A stretch of DNA of 64,000 nt from Pelagibacterium flavum (GCF_025854335.1 NZ_CP107716.1:2783001-2847000), one strand, 5' to 3'; shown: positions 41,730 through 51,223, counted from the first letter of the stretch. Notes: generated by a model from the sequence alone, not told the origin. Made by a program: numbers and translations.

Positions 41730-41838
41730 GGAGCCGTCCTCTCCTGAAATTTTTTACCATAATCGCATCCGTAATAATAAGTGCCGCGACAATAGGGCTA
41801 TTCAGCCGGTGAACCAGTCACAAGCGGCGATACCCCCC

Positions 41839-42218
41839 ATGCCCAATCGGACACTCGGCGATCTGCTCGAAAGCCGGCAGAACAGTTTCAACGCCGTGCG
41901 CCTGCTTGCCGCCGCCGCCGTGTTCGTTTCCCATAGTTTCCTGCTGCTGCCGTTCGGCGCACATCTCGAGCCGTTCGATGGCGCGACCTACAATCTGGGT
42001 CAGATCGCGGTGAACGTGTTCTTCTGCCTGTCGGGCCTGATGCGGTCGCGCTCTTAGCCCTCAATCGCAACCCGGCGCGCTTTGCCTGGGCCCGCACAGG
42101 GCTGGCGCTTCTGGCCGCGGTCATCACCGTCGCCATGGGATGGCTGTCATGGACGCTCATCGAGCGCCCCGCCCTGTCGCTCAAGCTGCGAGAAAACATT
42201 CTCGTCGCCGCAAACTGA
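41839..42218 (+). pseudogene. Acyltransferase family 3 relic (large internal deletion and frameshift)
   Basis: The first 72 codons read as an acyltransferase-3 N-terminus (SFNAVRLLAAAAVFVSHSFLLLPFG, then VNVFFCLSGLMRS) and stop at 42057. A second frame continues with ARTGLALLAAVITVAMGWLSWTLIERPALSLK, the usual C-terminal segment, to 42218. The intact family has over 330 residues; about 200 from the middle are missing. Such enzymes acylate sugars of surface polymers. The relic is likely nonfunctional. Confidence 0.75.
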
Positions 42219-42244
42219 AAAGGGCCCGCCGAAGCGAGCCCTTT
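42217..42244. terminator. Terminator hairpin after carboxynorspermidine dehydrogenase gene
   Basis: AAAAGGGCCCGC and GCGAGCCCTTT pair around a GAA-type loop. Read on the minus strand it ends in CCCTTTTC, a short T-tract. It lies about 20 bases after the dehydrogenase stop and can also end the acyltransferase relic. Confidence 0.7.
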
Positions 42245-42265
42245 CCAATCGTTTCGCTTGCGCGT

Positions 42266-43558
42266 TCAGCGCTTGCCGGCAACCTTTCCGGCAATGGCGG
42301 TCGCAGGCGGCGTCCAGCCCTCGAACGAAAGGTCGCGTTCGCCATTCTCGTCGCGGATCGAGGTCTGGAGCCCCATCTTGTTGAGCAGGCCTAGGAAGGG
42401 CTGCGGGGGCAGTTCCTCGACGTTGACCATCTTGTGGCAATCCCAGGTGCCCTTGGCGACAAGGATCGCCGCGGCCACCGGCGGCACGCCCGCCGTGTAG
42501 GAAATGCCCTGGCTGCCCACCTCGTTGTAGGCTTCCTTGTGGTCGGCGACGTTGTAGATGAAGACCTCGCGGTCCTCCCCGTCCTTCTTGCCCTTCACCA
42601 GATCGCCGATGCAGGTCTTGCCCTCATATTCGGGAGCAAGCGAGGACGGATCGGGCAGCACGGCCTTGACCACCTTGAGCGGCACCACTTCGAGCCCTTC
42701 GGCCGTTGTCACCGGCTGCTCGGAGAGCAGGCCAAGGTTCTTGAGCACGGTAAAGACGTTGATGTAGTGCTCGCCGAACCCCATCCAGAAACGGATATCG
42801 GGCACGTCGAGATTGCGCGAGAGCGAATGGAGCTCGTCGTGCCCCGACAGATAGGACGTGCGCTCGCCCACTACCGGAAGATCGTCGGTGCGCGAGACCT
42901 CGAACATCTTGTTGGTCTGCCACTGGCTGTCCTGCCAGGAATAGACCACGCCGGTAAATTCGCGGAAATTGATTTCCGGGTCGAAATTGGTGGCGAAATA
43001 CTTGCCGTGCGACCCGGCATTGATGTCGATGATATCGATTGAATCGACAGTGTCGAAATACTCGTCCACCGCCAGCGCCGCATAGGCATTGACGACACCG
43101 GGATCGAACCCGGCGCCCAGAATTGCCGTCACACCGGCCTTCTCGCACCGCTCGCGCCGCTTCCATTCGTAATTGCCGTACCAGGGCGGCGTCTCACAAA
43201 TCTTTTCGGGCTCTTCATGGATGGCCGTGTCGATATAGGCCACACCCGTTTGGATGCACGCCTCGAGCACGCTCATGTTGATGAATGCGGAGCCGACATT
43301 GATGACGATCTGCGACCGTGTCTTGGCGATCAGCGCCTTGGTCGCTTCGATATCGAGGGCATCGAGCCGATGGGCCTCGATAACACCGGGCTTTTTGAGG
43401 GACTTCTTTTCGAGCACGCTCGAAACGATGGCCTGGCATTTGTCCAGCGTGCGCGACGCGATATGGATATCGCCCAGCACGTCGTTTGCCATTGCAGCCT
43501 TATGAGCGACGACCTGCGCCACACCTCCAGCACCGATAATCAGCACGTTCTTTTTCAA
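42266..43558 (-). CDS. Carboxynorspermidine/carboxyspermidine dehydrogenase (saccharopine dehydrogenase family)
   Basis: The protein (430 aa) has an N-terminal Rossmann motif (VLIIGAGGVAQVVAHKAA), then NVGSAFINMSVLEACI and YIDTAIHE, and GAGFDPGVVNAYAALAVDEYF in the family's middle part. It condenses putrescine or diaminopropane with aspartate semialdehyde using NADPH, giving the carboxylated polyamine. The next-upstream gene encodes the matching decarboxylase, so both form the CASDH/CASDC polyamine route known in alphaproteobacteria. The gap between them is 72 bases. Confidence 0.9.
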   Translation of the reverse strand: MKKNVLIIGAGGVAQVVAHKAAMANDVLGDIHIASRTLDKCQAIVSSVLEKKSLKKPGVIEAHRLDALDIEATKALIAKTRSQIVINVGSAFINMSVLEACIQTGVAYIDTAIHEEPEKICETPPWYGNYEWKRRERCEKAGVTAILGAGFDPGVVNAYAALAVDEYFDTVDSIDIIDINAGSHGKYFATNFDPEINFREFTGVVYSWQDSQWQTNKMFEVSRTDDLPVVGERTSYLSGHDELHSLSRNLDVPDIRFWMGFGEHYINVFTVLKNLGLLSEQPVTTAEGLEVVPLKVVKAVLPDPSSLAPEYEGKTCIGDLVKGKKDGEDREVFIYNVADHKEAYNEVGSQGISYTAGVPPVAAAILVAKGTWDCHKMVNVEELPPQPFLGLLNKMGLQTSIRDENGERDLSFEGWTPPATAIAGKVAGKR

Positions 43559-43630
43559 TTTTCACGAAACACCTTTTCAGAGGTTGAACCAAGCTACGCA
43601 CGCTGTTCGAAATCGGGATCTCACCCCAGG

Positions 43631-44737
43631 TTACGACAGGCTCTGCGCGTAGTCCTCAAACGTGAACTCTTTTACGAGTTCCACTTGCCCGTCCAGGTGA
43701 CGTACCGCGATAGACGGCATCTGGACCCCGTTGAACCAGTTCTTCTTGACCATGGTGTAACCGCCGGCATCGAGGAACGAGATACGGTCCCCAGCCTTGA
43801 GTTCGGTCTCGAACTGGAACTCTCCAAAAATGTCTCCGGCAAGGCAAGTTTTGCCGCAGACAATATACGTGTAAGGCCCGCTGTTGGGGGCAACATTTGT
43901 GTATTCGCTATAGGTCAGCAGATCGAGCATATGCGCTTCGGTCGATGAGTCAACGATAGCGACGTGCTTGCCGTTATAGACGACGTCCAGCACGGAAACT
44001 TCCAGGGTGGTCGATCCGGTGACCGAGGCCTCGCCCGGCTCGAGATAGAGCTGGATGGAATAGCGCTCGCTCATTTCCCGCAGCCGCGCGGCCAGCCTGT
44101 CGATCGGGTAATCGGGGTTTGTGAAACGGATTCCCCCGCCAAGGCTAACCCATTCCAATCCATGCAGAATTTCGCCGTAGCGTTCCTCGATGGTTTTGAG
44201 CAGCATATCGAGGCTGTCGTACTCGTCGTTCTCGCAGTTGAAGTGGAACATCACGCCCGAGATACGATCCAAAACGGGGTTGACCCGCTCCATGTCCCAC
44301 TCGCCCAGCCGCGAAAACGGCCGCGCCGGATCGGCGAGGATGAAGTGGGAATGGGACACGCCCGGATTGAGCCGCAGCCCGATCGCCTTGCCCTGCGCCT
44401 TTGCCTTGTCGGCATAGCGCTCGAGCTGGTTGACCGAGTTGAAGATGATCTTGTCGCAGTTCGCGATGGCTTCATCGATCTCGTGATCGGCCCAGGCCAC
44501 CGAATAGGCATGGGTCTCGCCGCCGAACTTTTCGGCCCCGAGCTTGACTTCATTGAGCGATGAGGAGGTCGTGCCGTCCATGTGTTCGGCCATAATGTCG
44601 AACACCGACCATGTCGCGAAAGCCTTGAGCGCAAGCACACATTTGACGCCGGAAGCCTGACGCAAATACGATATTTTTTCCAGATTTCGGAGAAGTACCG
44701 ATTTGTCGAGCAGATAATAAGGTGTCTGTAGCGTCAA
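43631..44737 (-). CDS. nspC: Carboxynorspermidine/carboxyspermidine decarboxylase
   Basis: This PLP-dependent alanine-racemase-fold (fold III) decarboxylase has the Lys in VKCVLALKAFATWSVF, HFNCEN near residue 180, SLGGGIRFTNPDYPID and LEPGEASV, plus the C-terminal VCGKTCLAGDIFGEF. It releases CO2 from carboxyspermidine-type intermediates to give the polyamine. The start is unsure: I give TTG 44737, giving the usual length (368 aa), with AGGAGG 14 bases before it. An ATG at 44791 lies directly after a terminator T-run and has no ribosome site. The long leader is listed separately. Confidence 0.85.
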   Translation of the reverse strand: MTLQTPYYLLDKSVLLRNLEKISYLRQASGVKCVLALKAFATWSVFDIMAEHMDGTTSSSLNEVKLGAEKFGGETHAYSVAWADHEIDEAIANCDKIIFNSVNQLERYADKAKAQGKAIGLRLNPGVSHSHFILADPARPFSRLGEWDMERVNPVLDRISGVMFHFNCENDEYDSLDMLLKTIEERYGEILHGLEWVSLGGGIRFTNPDYPIDRLAARLREMSERYSIQLYLEPGEASVTGSTTLEVSVLDVVYNGKHVAIVDSSTEAHMLDLLTYSEYTNVAPNSGPYTYIVCGKTCLAGDIFGEFQFETELKAGDRISFLDAGGYTMVKKNWFNGVQMPSIAVRHLDGQVELVKEFTFEDYAQSLS

Positions 44738-44888
44738 TTCTTGCGTTCGAACCTCCTTGGTCCCCAAATGCGGGGATGGGCGACGAGCCATAAAAAAAAT
44801 CCGCGCCGGATGAAACGCGGAAGATGCCCCCATCTAACGATTGGGGATCGGGGACACAAGACCCCAGCTGGAAAATTTTCGGCATCTT
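44738..44888 (-). promoter_or_regulatory. Structured leader upstream of nspC, candidate riboswitch or attenuator
   Basis: On the minus strand, AAGATGCC (complement of 44881-44888) pairs exactly with GGCATCTT (complement of 44821-44828), closing a 52-base region. Inside it two small stems form (GGGG-tcttgtgt-CCCC; CCCCA-N8-TGGGG). A terminator follows at once (44792-44821). Further down TCCCCgcattTGGGGA (44761-44776) forms a hairpin next to AAGGAGG (44752-44758). This layout, folded domain, terminator, then a hairpin by the ribosome site, is that of a regulated leader. The ligand is unknown; a polyamine is an obvious guess. Confidence 0.5.
44792..44821 (-). terminator. Intrinsic terminator inside the nspC leader
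   Basis: Read on the minus strand, TCCGCG and CGCGGA pair perfectly over a 10-base loop and are followed by eight T. No gene ends here: upstream is the divergent cobF start. It therefore points into nspC and should act as an attenuator unless it belongs to an unseen small RNA. Confidence 0.75.
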
Positions 44889-44921
44889 TTCGCCCGCATA
44901 AACCCATGCTCTAAGAGCGTC

Positions 44922-45671
44922 ATGAAAAAACTCCTCGTCATCGGCATCGGCACGGGCAATCCCGAGCATCTGAGCATGCAGGCCATCGCAGCGCTCAACC
45001 GGGCCGATGTGATCTTCATTCCCACCAAGGGCGAGGAAAAATCGGCGCTGGCCGCCATCCGCACGACAATCTGCGAGCGCTACATCTCGCGCCCCTACGC
45101 GCTTGTCGAATACCCCATTTCGGGCCGTAACGAAGCCATCGGCGATTATACCCAGCGCGTCCTCGACTGGCACGATCTGATCGCCCAAAGCTATATCGAG
45201 ATGTTCGCCAAAGCCCCAAAGGACGCCACCGGCGCACTGCTTGTCTGGGGCGATCCTGGCCTCTACGACAGCACGCTGCGCATCCTTGAATCGGTCAAGG
45301 CCAAGTCCGATCTCGCCTTCACCATCGAAGTCATCCCCGGCATCACGGCAATTGCCGCGCTGACCGCCGCTTTTGCCATCCCGCTCAACACCATCGGCAA
45401 CCCGGTGACCATCACCACGGGCCGCAAGCTGGCGGCGGGCTGGCCCGAGGGCGCCGATACGGTCGTTGTCATGCTCGACGGCAAGAAGACCTATGCCAGC
45501 ATCGATCCCACCGGCCTTCACATCTACTGGGCGGCCTATGCCGGGATGGATGACCAGATCCTCGTCGAAGGCCCCCTCGCCGACGTACGCGACCGGATTT
45601 CCACCACCCGCGACGCCGCCCGCGCCCGGCATGGCTGGATCATGGACATCTACCTGCTGCGACGGACCTGA
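44922..45671 (+). CDS. cobF: Precorrin-6A synthase (deacetylating), CobF
   Basis: The 249-residue tetrapyrrole methylase starts KKLLVIGIGTGNPEHLSMQA and has VWGDPGLYDSTLRIL and IPGITAIAAL, the SAM-site segments of the family. CobF methylates C1 of precorrin-5 and removes the acetyl group, a step special to the aerobic cobalamin route. The start is ATG 44922; upstream codons in frame lie in the nspC leader region. It is separated from cobG by 192 bases, unlike the rest of the operon. No cobalamin riboswitch is evident upstream. Confidence 0.92.
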   Translation: MKKLLVIGIGTGNPEHLSMQAIAALNRADVIFIPTKGEEKSALAAIRTTICERYISRPYALVEYPISGRNEAIGDYTQRVLDWHDLIAQSYIEMFAKAPKDATGALLVWGDPGLYDSTLRILESVKAKSDLAFTIEVIPGITAIAALTAAFAIPLNTIGNPVTITTGRKLAAGWPEGADTVVVMLDGKKTYASIDPTGLHIYWAAYAGMDDQILVEGPLADVRDRISTTRDAARARHGWIMDIYLLRRT

Positions 45672-45863
45672 AGCCGCCATGATGGATCCTGGGAATAAAT
45701 CCCGGGGTGACGGCCGAGTTGGTGATGGCGATAGCGCTCCCCTCCCCCCCTGTCATTCCGGCATCCATCGCCGGAATCCATCCCAACCACGCCGCCACGA
45801 TCACCGCAGCAAAGTCGGCACTCTCCCCTATCTCGCCCCGCTTCCGCTTGCTAAGAGACGCAC
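45672..45863. repeat. Intergenic palindromic repeats between cobF and cobG
   Basis: The gap has GGGAATAAATCCCGGG near 45691 and TTCCGGCATCCATCGCCGGAA near 45757, both hairpins resembling the repeat family found after ggt. No gene is seen. A promoter for cobG may lie here. Confidence 0.6.
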
Positions 45864-47123
45864 ATGACAGCATCTCCAACCCCACGCGGCGCCTGCCCGA
45901 CCCTCGAAAACCCCATGGCCGTGGCCGATGGCCTGCTTGCACGCTTTCGCCCTGAAACTGGGCTTTCCCCCGACCAGCTCACGGCGTTGGCCGACGCCGC
46001 GGACGCCCATGGCAACGGGCTGATCGAGGTCACGGCGCGGGGCAATCTGCAGGTGCGCGGGCTTTCCGAATCGTCGGCCGCATCCTTTCGCGACGCGCTT
46101 GCCAATGCCGGTATCGCCGCCCAGCCCGCGCCTGCCATCGAAATCTCCCCGCTGGCCGGCGACGATCCCAAGGCCATGGCCGATCCGCGCCCGCTGGCCC
46201 GCGCCCTGCGCGCCGTCTGCAACGATGCGCTCGCCCACGGCCCGCTTTCGCCAAAGCTTTCCATCGTGCTCGTCACCGGCGGACAGGTCCTGCTCGACGG
46301 CCTCAAGGCCGATATCCGGCTCATCGCCCGCCCCGATGGCTGGGCGCTCGAATTGGGCAGCGATACGCTCGGCGAACTCAACGAAGCCGATATCCCCACA
46401 GCCGTGGCGGTCATCCTTGAGGCGCTTCAGGCCGAAGGCCCGCGAGCCCGCGCCAGCGATCTTGCCGCTCCCCCGATTGCCGCGAAAATCGAAAACCTGC
46501 GCCCGCTCACCCATTCCAGCGTCCGTCCATCGAGCTACATGGTCGGCCCCTTGAGCCTTTCGGACCATGCCCCGGCCCTGCGCGTCGGCTTGCCCTTCGG
46601 CCAGGTGCGCGCGCGCCAGGTTCGCGATCTGGCCCAGATCATGTCCGAACAGGGCGTTGCGGAAGCGCGCACGGCACCGGACCGCTCAATCGTTCTTGTC
46701 GGGTTCGACACCTCGACCCTGCGCGATCTTGCCCCGGCCCTTGCGCGGGTCGGCTATTGGACCCGCCCCGACGCAACCGGGGTGAAACTCTCGATCTGCT
46801 CGGGCGCCGAAGATACCGACGCGGGTGTCATCCAGGCTGCCGAACTGGCACAGGGGTTTTATTCGGCCGCACCGGAACTGATCGACGGATCGTTCCATAT
46901 TCACGTTTCCACCTGTGCCAAGGGCTGCCCCCATGCGGGCCGTCCGGGTATCGTGCTCGATGGCAGCCAATTGACGCTTTACCGCGCACCTGACGCCAAA
47001 CCGCTTGCAACGCTCGATCCTGCCGCTATTGAAACCGGCATCGTTTCTTTGGCCGATCGAATCCGCGATACTCGCCAGCCCGGCGAGACGACGCTTTCGG
47101 TTCTTGGCCGGCTGGGGCAGTAA
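45864..47123 (+). CDS. cobG: Precorrin-3B synthase CobG (Fe-S monooxygenase)
   Basis: The 419-residue protein has the nitrite/sulfite-reductase-like repeats: GLIEVTARGNLQVRGLSESS near residue 53 and LPFGQVRARQVRDLAQIM near residue 245. A Cys motif STCAKGCPHAGRPG near residue 350 helps bind [4Fe-4S]. CobG uses O2 to form the C20-hydroxy gamma-lactone of precorrin-3B. Its presence sets this as the O2-dependent cobalamin pathway. Its stop overlaps the cobH start by one base. Confidence 0.92.
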   Translation: MTASPTPRGACPTLENPMAVADGLLARFRPETGLSPDQLTALADAADAHGNGLIEVTARGNLQVRGLSESSAASFRDALANAGIAAQPAPAIEISPLAGDDPKAMADPRPLARALRAVCNDALAHGPLSPKLSIVLVTGGQVLLDGLKADIRLIARPDGWALELGSDTLGELNEADIPTAVAVILEALQAEGPRARASDLAAPPIAAKIENLRPLTHSSVRPSSYMVGPLSLSDHAPALRVGLPFGQVRARQVRDLAQIMSEQGVAEARTAPDRSIVLVGFDTSTLRDLAPALARVGYWTRPDATGVKLSICSGAEDTDAGVIQAAELAQGFYSAAPELIDGSFHIHVSTCAKGCPHAGRPGIVLDGSQLTLYRAPDAKPLATLDPAAIETGIVSLADRIRDTRQPGETTLSVLGRLGQ

Positions 47124-47755
47124 TGACGCAATATGACTATATCCGCGACGGACAGGAGATTTACCGCCAGTCCTTCGCCACCATCGGTGCCGAAGCCGAC
47201 CTTTCGCGCTTCTCGCCCGCCGAGGCCGAGCTCGCCGTTCGCATGATTCACGCCTGCGGCATGGTCGAGGCCGCCAACCATTTCCATTTCGCCCCCGGCT
47301 TTGTCGAAGCGGCGCGCGGCGCGCTCGAACGCGGCAAGCCAATTTTCACCGATGCCGAAATGGTGGCGCGCGGCGTCACCCGCTCGCGCCTGCCGGCGGA
47401 CAATGAAGTGATCTGCGAGATCAACAATATCGAGACCCCCTATCTGGCGCAGGACCACGGCAATACCCGCTCCGCCGCCGCCATCCACATCTGGCTGCCG
47501 CGTCTCGAAGGCGCCGTGGTCGCCATCGGCAACGCGCCGACCGCGCTCTTTCATCTTCTCGAACTGCTCCGCGACGGCGCGCCAAAGCCCGCCGCCATCA
47601 TCGGCATGCCGGTCGGGTTTGTGGGCGCAGCAGAGTCAAAACAGGCACTTAAGGACAATTCCTACGGCGTTCCTTTCGCCATCGTCGAAGGCCGTCTTGG
47701 TGGCAGCGCCATGACCGCAGCCGCGCTCAACGCGCTTGCGAGGCCCGGCATATGA
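47123..47755 (+). CDS. cobH: Precorrin-8X methylmutase CobH
   Basis: The 210-residue enzyme has RMIHACGMVEAA (catalytic His near residue 43), IFTDAEMVARGVTRSRLP and IGNAPTALFHLLELL, all typical of CobH/CbiC. It moves the C11 methyl group to C12, giving hydrogenobyrinate. It overlaps cobG by one base and cobI by four. Confidence 0.94.
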   Translation: MTQYDYIRDGQEIYRQSFATIGAEADLSRFSPAEAELAVRMIHACGMVEAANHFHFAPGFVEAARGALERGKPIFTDAEMVARGVTRSRLPADNEVICEINNIETPYLAQDHGNTRSAAAIHIWLPRLEGAVVAIGNAPTALFHLLELLRDGAPKPAAIIGMPVGFVGAAESKQALKDNSYGVPFAIVEGRLGGSAMTAAALNALARPGI

Positions 47756-48486
47756 GCCAGACACAAGGCAGGCTGATCGGGGTGGGCACCGGGCCGGGCG
47801 ATCCCGAGCTTTTAACGCTCAAGGCCGTGCGCGCCATTCTCGATGCCGATGTCGTCGCCCATTTCCTCAAGCGCGGTCGCCCCGGCAATGCCCGCGCCAT
47901 CGTCGCGCCCCACTGGCCGGAAAACGCCATCGAATTGCCGCTGGAATACCCGGTCACCACCGAAGTCCATCGCCACGATCAAAGCTACAAGAGCCAGATC
48001 GCTGCGTTCTTTGACGATGCGGCGCTGCACATCGCCCACCATCTCGATCAGGGCAAGACAGTCGCCGTGCTCTCGGAAGGCGATCCGTTCTTTTACGGCT
48101 CCTACATGCACATCCATGTGCGCCTTGCCCCCGCCTACCCCACAGAGGTTATCGCGGGCGTCACCTCGCTTTCCGGTTGCTGGTCGCAGGCGGGCGTGCC
48201 GCTCATGCAGGGCGACGATATTTTCACCGTGCTGCCCGGAACGCTCGATCTTACCGACCTTCAAACCCGTCTCGGCTCGACCGATAGTGCCGTCATCATG
48301 AAGGTCGGCCGCAATCTGCCCAAAATCCGCGAGGCGCTCAAAGCCGCCGGCAAATTCGACAGCGCCATCTATGTCGAGCGCGGCACCATGGACAATGCAG
48401 TCGTCCTGCCGCTTAAAGACCGTGACGACAGCCCCGCCCCCTATTTCAGCCAGATCCTGGTTCCTGGCTGGAAGGCGCGCCCATGA
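47752..48486 (+). CDS. cobI: Precorrin-2 C20-methyltransferase CobI
   Basis: This tetrapyrrole methylase (244 aa) has LIGVGTGPGDPELLTLKAVRAI at its start, VLSEGDPFFYGSYMHIHVRL near residue 105 and GVTSLSGCWSQAGVPL. CobI adds the C20 methyl group to precorrin-2 to form precorrin-3A. The start overlaps the cobH stop (ATGA). Confidence 0.94.
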   Translation: MSQTQGRLIGVGTGPGDPELLTLKAVRAILDADVVAHFLKRGRPGNARAIVAPHWPENAIELPLEYPVTTEVHRHDQSYKSQIAAFFDDAALHIAHHLDQGKTVAVLSEGDPFFYGSYMHIHVRLAPAYPTEVIAGVTSLSGCWSQAGVPLMQGDDIFTVLPGTLDLTDLQTRLGSTDSAVIMKVGRNLPKIREALKAAGKFDSAIYVERGTMDNAVVLPLKDRDDSPAPYFSQILVPGWKARP

Positions 48487-49244
48487 GCGGCACGCTGTAC
48501 GTCATCGGCACGGGTCCGGGCAGTCCCGAGCAGATCACGCTCGAGGCGCAGGCGGCCATTGCCGCCTCGAGCCATTTCTTCGGCTACAAGCCCTATATCG
48601 AGCGGCTGAACTTGACGCCCGATCAGGTCGCCGTGCCCTCGGACAACCGCGAGGAACTCGACCGCGCCCGCGCAGCGCTTGCGCTGGCCGCGGAGGGCAA
48701 TACCGTCGCCATGGTTTCGGGCGGCGATCCGGGGGTCTTTGCAATGGCCGCCGCGGTCTGCGAGGCAATCGACACAGGCGCACCCGAGTGGCGTGGCATC
48801 GAACTTATCATCGTCCCCGGCGTCACCGCTATGCTGGCAACAGCGGCCCGGATCGGCGCCCCGTTGGGCAATGATTTTTGTGCCATTTCGCTTTCGGACA
48901 ATCTCAAACCGTGGGCGATCATCGAAAAGCGTATCCGCGCCGCCGCCGGCGCCGGTTTTACCATCGCATTTTATAACCCCATCTCGAAATCGCGGCCCTG
49001 GCAACTGGGCAAGGCGCTTGAAATCCTGCGCGAAATTCTGCCGCCCGAAACCGTCGTATCCATTGGGCGTGGCGTGGGAGTGCACCGAGGGTCCATTGGG
49101 CGTCAGGCGCTCTCCGAGGTGAAGCCCGAGACCATCGACATGTCCACCTGCCTCATCATCGGCAATGCCCTCACCCGGGCTATCGAGCGCCCCGAAAAGC
49201 CCGATCTCGTTTACACACCGCGCTGGGTGCCCGAACATGGCTGA
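48483..49244 (+). CDS. cobJ: Precorrin-3B C17-methyltransferase CobJ
   Basis: The 253-residue methylase has YVIGTGPGSPEQITLEAQAAI, VSGGDPGVFAMAAAV, VPGVTAMLATAARIGAPLG and FYNPISKSRPWQL, the CobJ/CbiH pattern. It methylates C17 and contracts the ring. It overlaps cobI by four bases and cobL by eight. In many relatives cobK comes next, but here cobL follows directly. Confidence 0.94.
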   Translation: MSGTLYVIGTGPGSPEQITLEAQAAIAASSHFFGYKPYIERLNLTPDQVAVPSDNREELDRARAALALAAEGNTVAMVSGGDPGVFAMAAAVCEAIDTGAPEWRGIELIIVPGVTAMLATAARIGAPLGNDFCAISLSDNLKPWAIIEKRIRAAAGAGFTIAFYNPISKSRPWQLGKALEILREILPPETVVSIGRGVGVHRGSIGRQALSEVKPETIDMSTCLIIGNALTRAIERPEKPDLVYTPRWVPEHG

Positions 49245-50448
49245 CCGCTGGCTCACCATCGTCGGCATCGGAGAAGACGGGCTCGATGGTCTCACCGATC
49301 TCACCAAGTCGTTGATTGCCAATGCGGAAGTGGTGTTTGGCGGCGAGCGCCATCTGCGCCTCGTCCGTGGCATGAACCTCGCCGAACAGCGCCGCTGGCA
49401 AAGCCCGATCGAAACCTCGATCGAAGAAGTCGCCCGGCTGCGCGGCCGCAAGCGCGTCTGCGTCCTCGCCAGTGGGGACCCCTTCCATTACGGCATCGGC
49501 GCCACTCTGGCCCGCCGCATTCCGGCGGCGGAAATGCTTGTAGTTACAAGCCCTTCCTCGTTTTCTCTCGCCGCCGCCCGCATGGGCTGGCCGCTTCAGG
49601 ACGTGACCACCCTGTCACTGCACGGACGACCTATCGAGCTGGTTCTGCCGCACCTCCATCCGGGCCGGAAAATCCTCACCCTGACCTCAGATGAAACCGA
49701 ACCGGCCCGGATTTCGGGGCTTTTGACCGAGGCCGGGTTTGGCCACAGCGCGGTAACGGTTCTCGACGCCCTGGGCGGCCCGCACGAGAAGGTCCGCACC
49801 ACGCTCGCGCAATCGTTCGATTTCGAAAACATCAGTCCGCTCAACGTTCTGGCAATAGATATCCTCGCGGACGAAAATGCGCGTATTGTTCCGCTGACGC
49901 CCGGCCTGCCCGACGACTGGTTCGATCATGACGGGCAGATCACCAAGCGCGAAATCCGCGCGCTGACCCTTTCCGCCCTTTCGCCCCGACGCGGCGAATT
50001 GCTGTGGGACATCGGGGCCGGTTCGGGTTCGGTGGGCATCGAGTGGATGCTGTCGGACCCTTCGCTGTCGGCCATCGCCATCGAGGCCGATCCCGTACGC
50101 AGTGCCCGCATTGCGGACAATGCGGCTCTGATGGGCGTTCCGGGGTTGACAATCAGAGTCGGGCGCGCGCCGCAAGTCCTTAAAAAACTTGAGCAACCTG
50201 ACGCCATCTTTATTGGCGGCGGCGGCACCGAGGATGGCGTCGTCGATGCCGCGATCGCCGCCCTCAAGCCCGGAGGCCGTCTGGTCGCCAACGCTGTAAC
50301 CCTTGAAATGGAAGCGCTTTTGGCGCTGCTCCATCAGCAGATGGGCGGCAGCCTCACCCGCATCCAGATCGCCCGCGCCGAGCCACTGGGCACCATGAGC
50401 GGCTGGCGCCCCGCCATGCCGGTCACCCAATGGGTGTGGGTCAAATGA
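49237..50448 (+). CDS. cobL: Precorrin-6Y C5,15-methyltransferase (decarboxylating) CobL
   Basis: The 403-residue protein fuses two methylases. The N-terminal CbiE-like half has [33 protein letters not shown] and [16 protein letters not shown]. The C-terminal CbiT-like half has [18 protein letters not shown] and IFIGGGG. The enzyme methylates C5 and C15 and removes the acetate carboxyl at C12. The start is ATG 49237 inside the end of cobJ; the earlier frame start is cobJ sequence. Confidence 0.93.
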   Translation: MADRWLTIVGIGEDGLDGLTDLTKSLIANAEVVFGGERHLRLVRGMNLAEQRRWQSPIETSIEEVARLRGRKRVCVLASGDPFHYGIGATLARRIPAAEMLVVTSPSSFSLAAARMGWPLQDVTTLSLHGRPIELVLPHLHPGRKILTLTSDETEPARISGLLTEAGFGHSAVTVLDALGGPHEKVRTTLAQSFDFENISPLNVLAIDILADENARIVPLTPGLPDDWFDHDGQITKREIRALTLSALSPRRGELLWDIGAGSGSVGIEWMLSDPSLSAIAIEADPVRSARIADNAALMGVPGLTIRVGRAPQVLKKLEQPDAIFIGGGGTEDGVVDAAIAALKPGGRLVANAVTLEMEALLALLHQQMGGSLTRIQIARAEPLGTMSGWRPAMPVTQWVWVK

Positions 50449-51203
50449 GCGTCCATTTCATCGGCGCCGGACCCGGCGCGGCGGATCTCATAACCGTACG
50501 GGGGCGCGACATCCTAAGCCGTTGTCCCGTCTGCCTTTATGCCGGATCGATCGTTCCGAAAGACCTTCTCGACTGGTGCCCCAAAGATGCCCGCCTGGTC
50601 GATACCGCCCCCCTCTCGCTCAATGAGATCGAGGCCGAATATCTCGCCGCCCACGCCGCCGGTCTCGACGTCGCACGCCTCCATTCCGGCGATCTTTCCA
50701 TGTGGAGCGCGGTCGCCGAGCAGATCCGGCGGCTTGAAGCCCATTCCATCCCCTATACCCTCACGCCCGGCGTTCCGGCCTTTGCCGCAGCGGCGGCGGC
50801 CCTTGGGCAGGAGCTGACCAAGCCCGCGCTCGCACAAAGCCTTGTTCTGACACGCATTTCCGGCCGCGCGTCCGCCATGCCGCAGCGCGAAACCCTCGCC
50901 AATTTCGGCGCCAGCGGCGCCACCCTCGCCATCCATCTGGCGATCCATGCGCTCGATGAAATCGTCGCCGAACTTACCCCGCTTTACGGCCCCGATTGCC
51001 CCGTCGCCATCATCGCCTGGGCAAGCTGGGACAAGGAAAAAATCGTGCGTGGAACGCTCGGCGACATCGCGGACAAGATCGCGGCGGATCCCATCGAACG
51101 CACAGCCATCATCTTTGTGGGCCAAACACTTGCGGCGGAAGGGTTTTCCGACAGCTCGCTTTACGATGCCGCCTATCAGCGGCGTTTCAGGGGCCGGGAC
51201 TAA
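50445..51203 (+). CDS. cobM: Precorrin-4 C11-methyltransferase CobM
   Basis: The 252-residue methylase starts [22 protein letters not shown] and has [34 protein letters not shown] and the CobM/CbiF segment [20 protein letters not shown]. It methylates C11 of precorrin-4. It overlaps cobL by four bases (ATGA), is the last gene of the operon, and converges on the diguanylate cyclase gene after 20 bases. Confidence 0.94.
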   Translation: MSVHFIGAGPGAADLITVRGRDILSRCPVCLYAGSIVPKDLLDWCPKDARLVDTAPLSLNEIEAEYLAAHAAGLDVARLHSGDLSMWSAVAEQIRRLEAHSIPYTLTPGVPAFAAAAAALGQELTKPALAQSLVLTRISGRASAMPQRETLANFGASGATLAIHLAIHALDEIVAELTPLYGPDCPVAIIAWASWDKEKIVRGTLGDIADKIAADPIERTAIIFVGQTLAAEGFSDSSLYDAAYQRRFRGRD

Positions 51204-51223
51204 CCGACATCCCGCCCCCATCG

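Noticed and set aside
44823..44921. Cobalamin riboswitch in front of cobF
   Set aside because: No B12-box-like sequence is visible and the terminator there points to nspC on the other strand.
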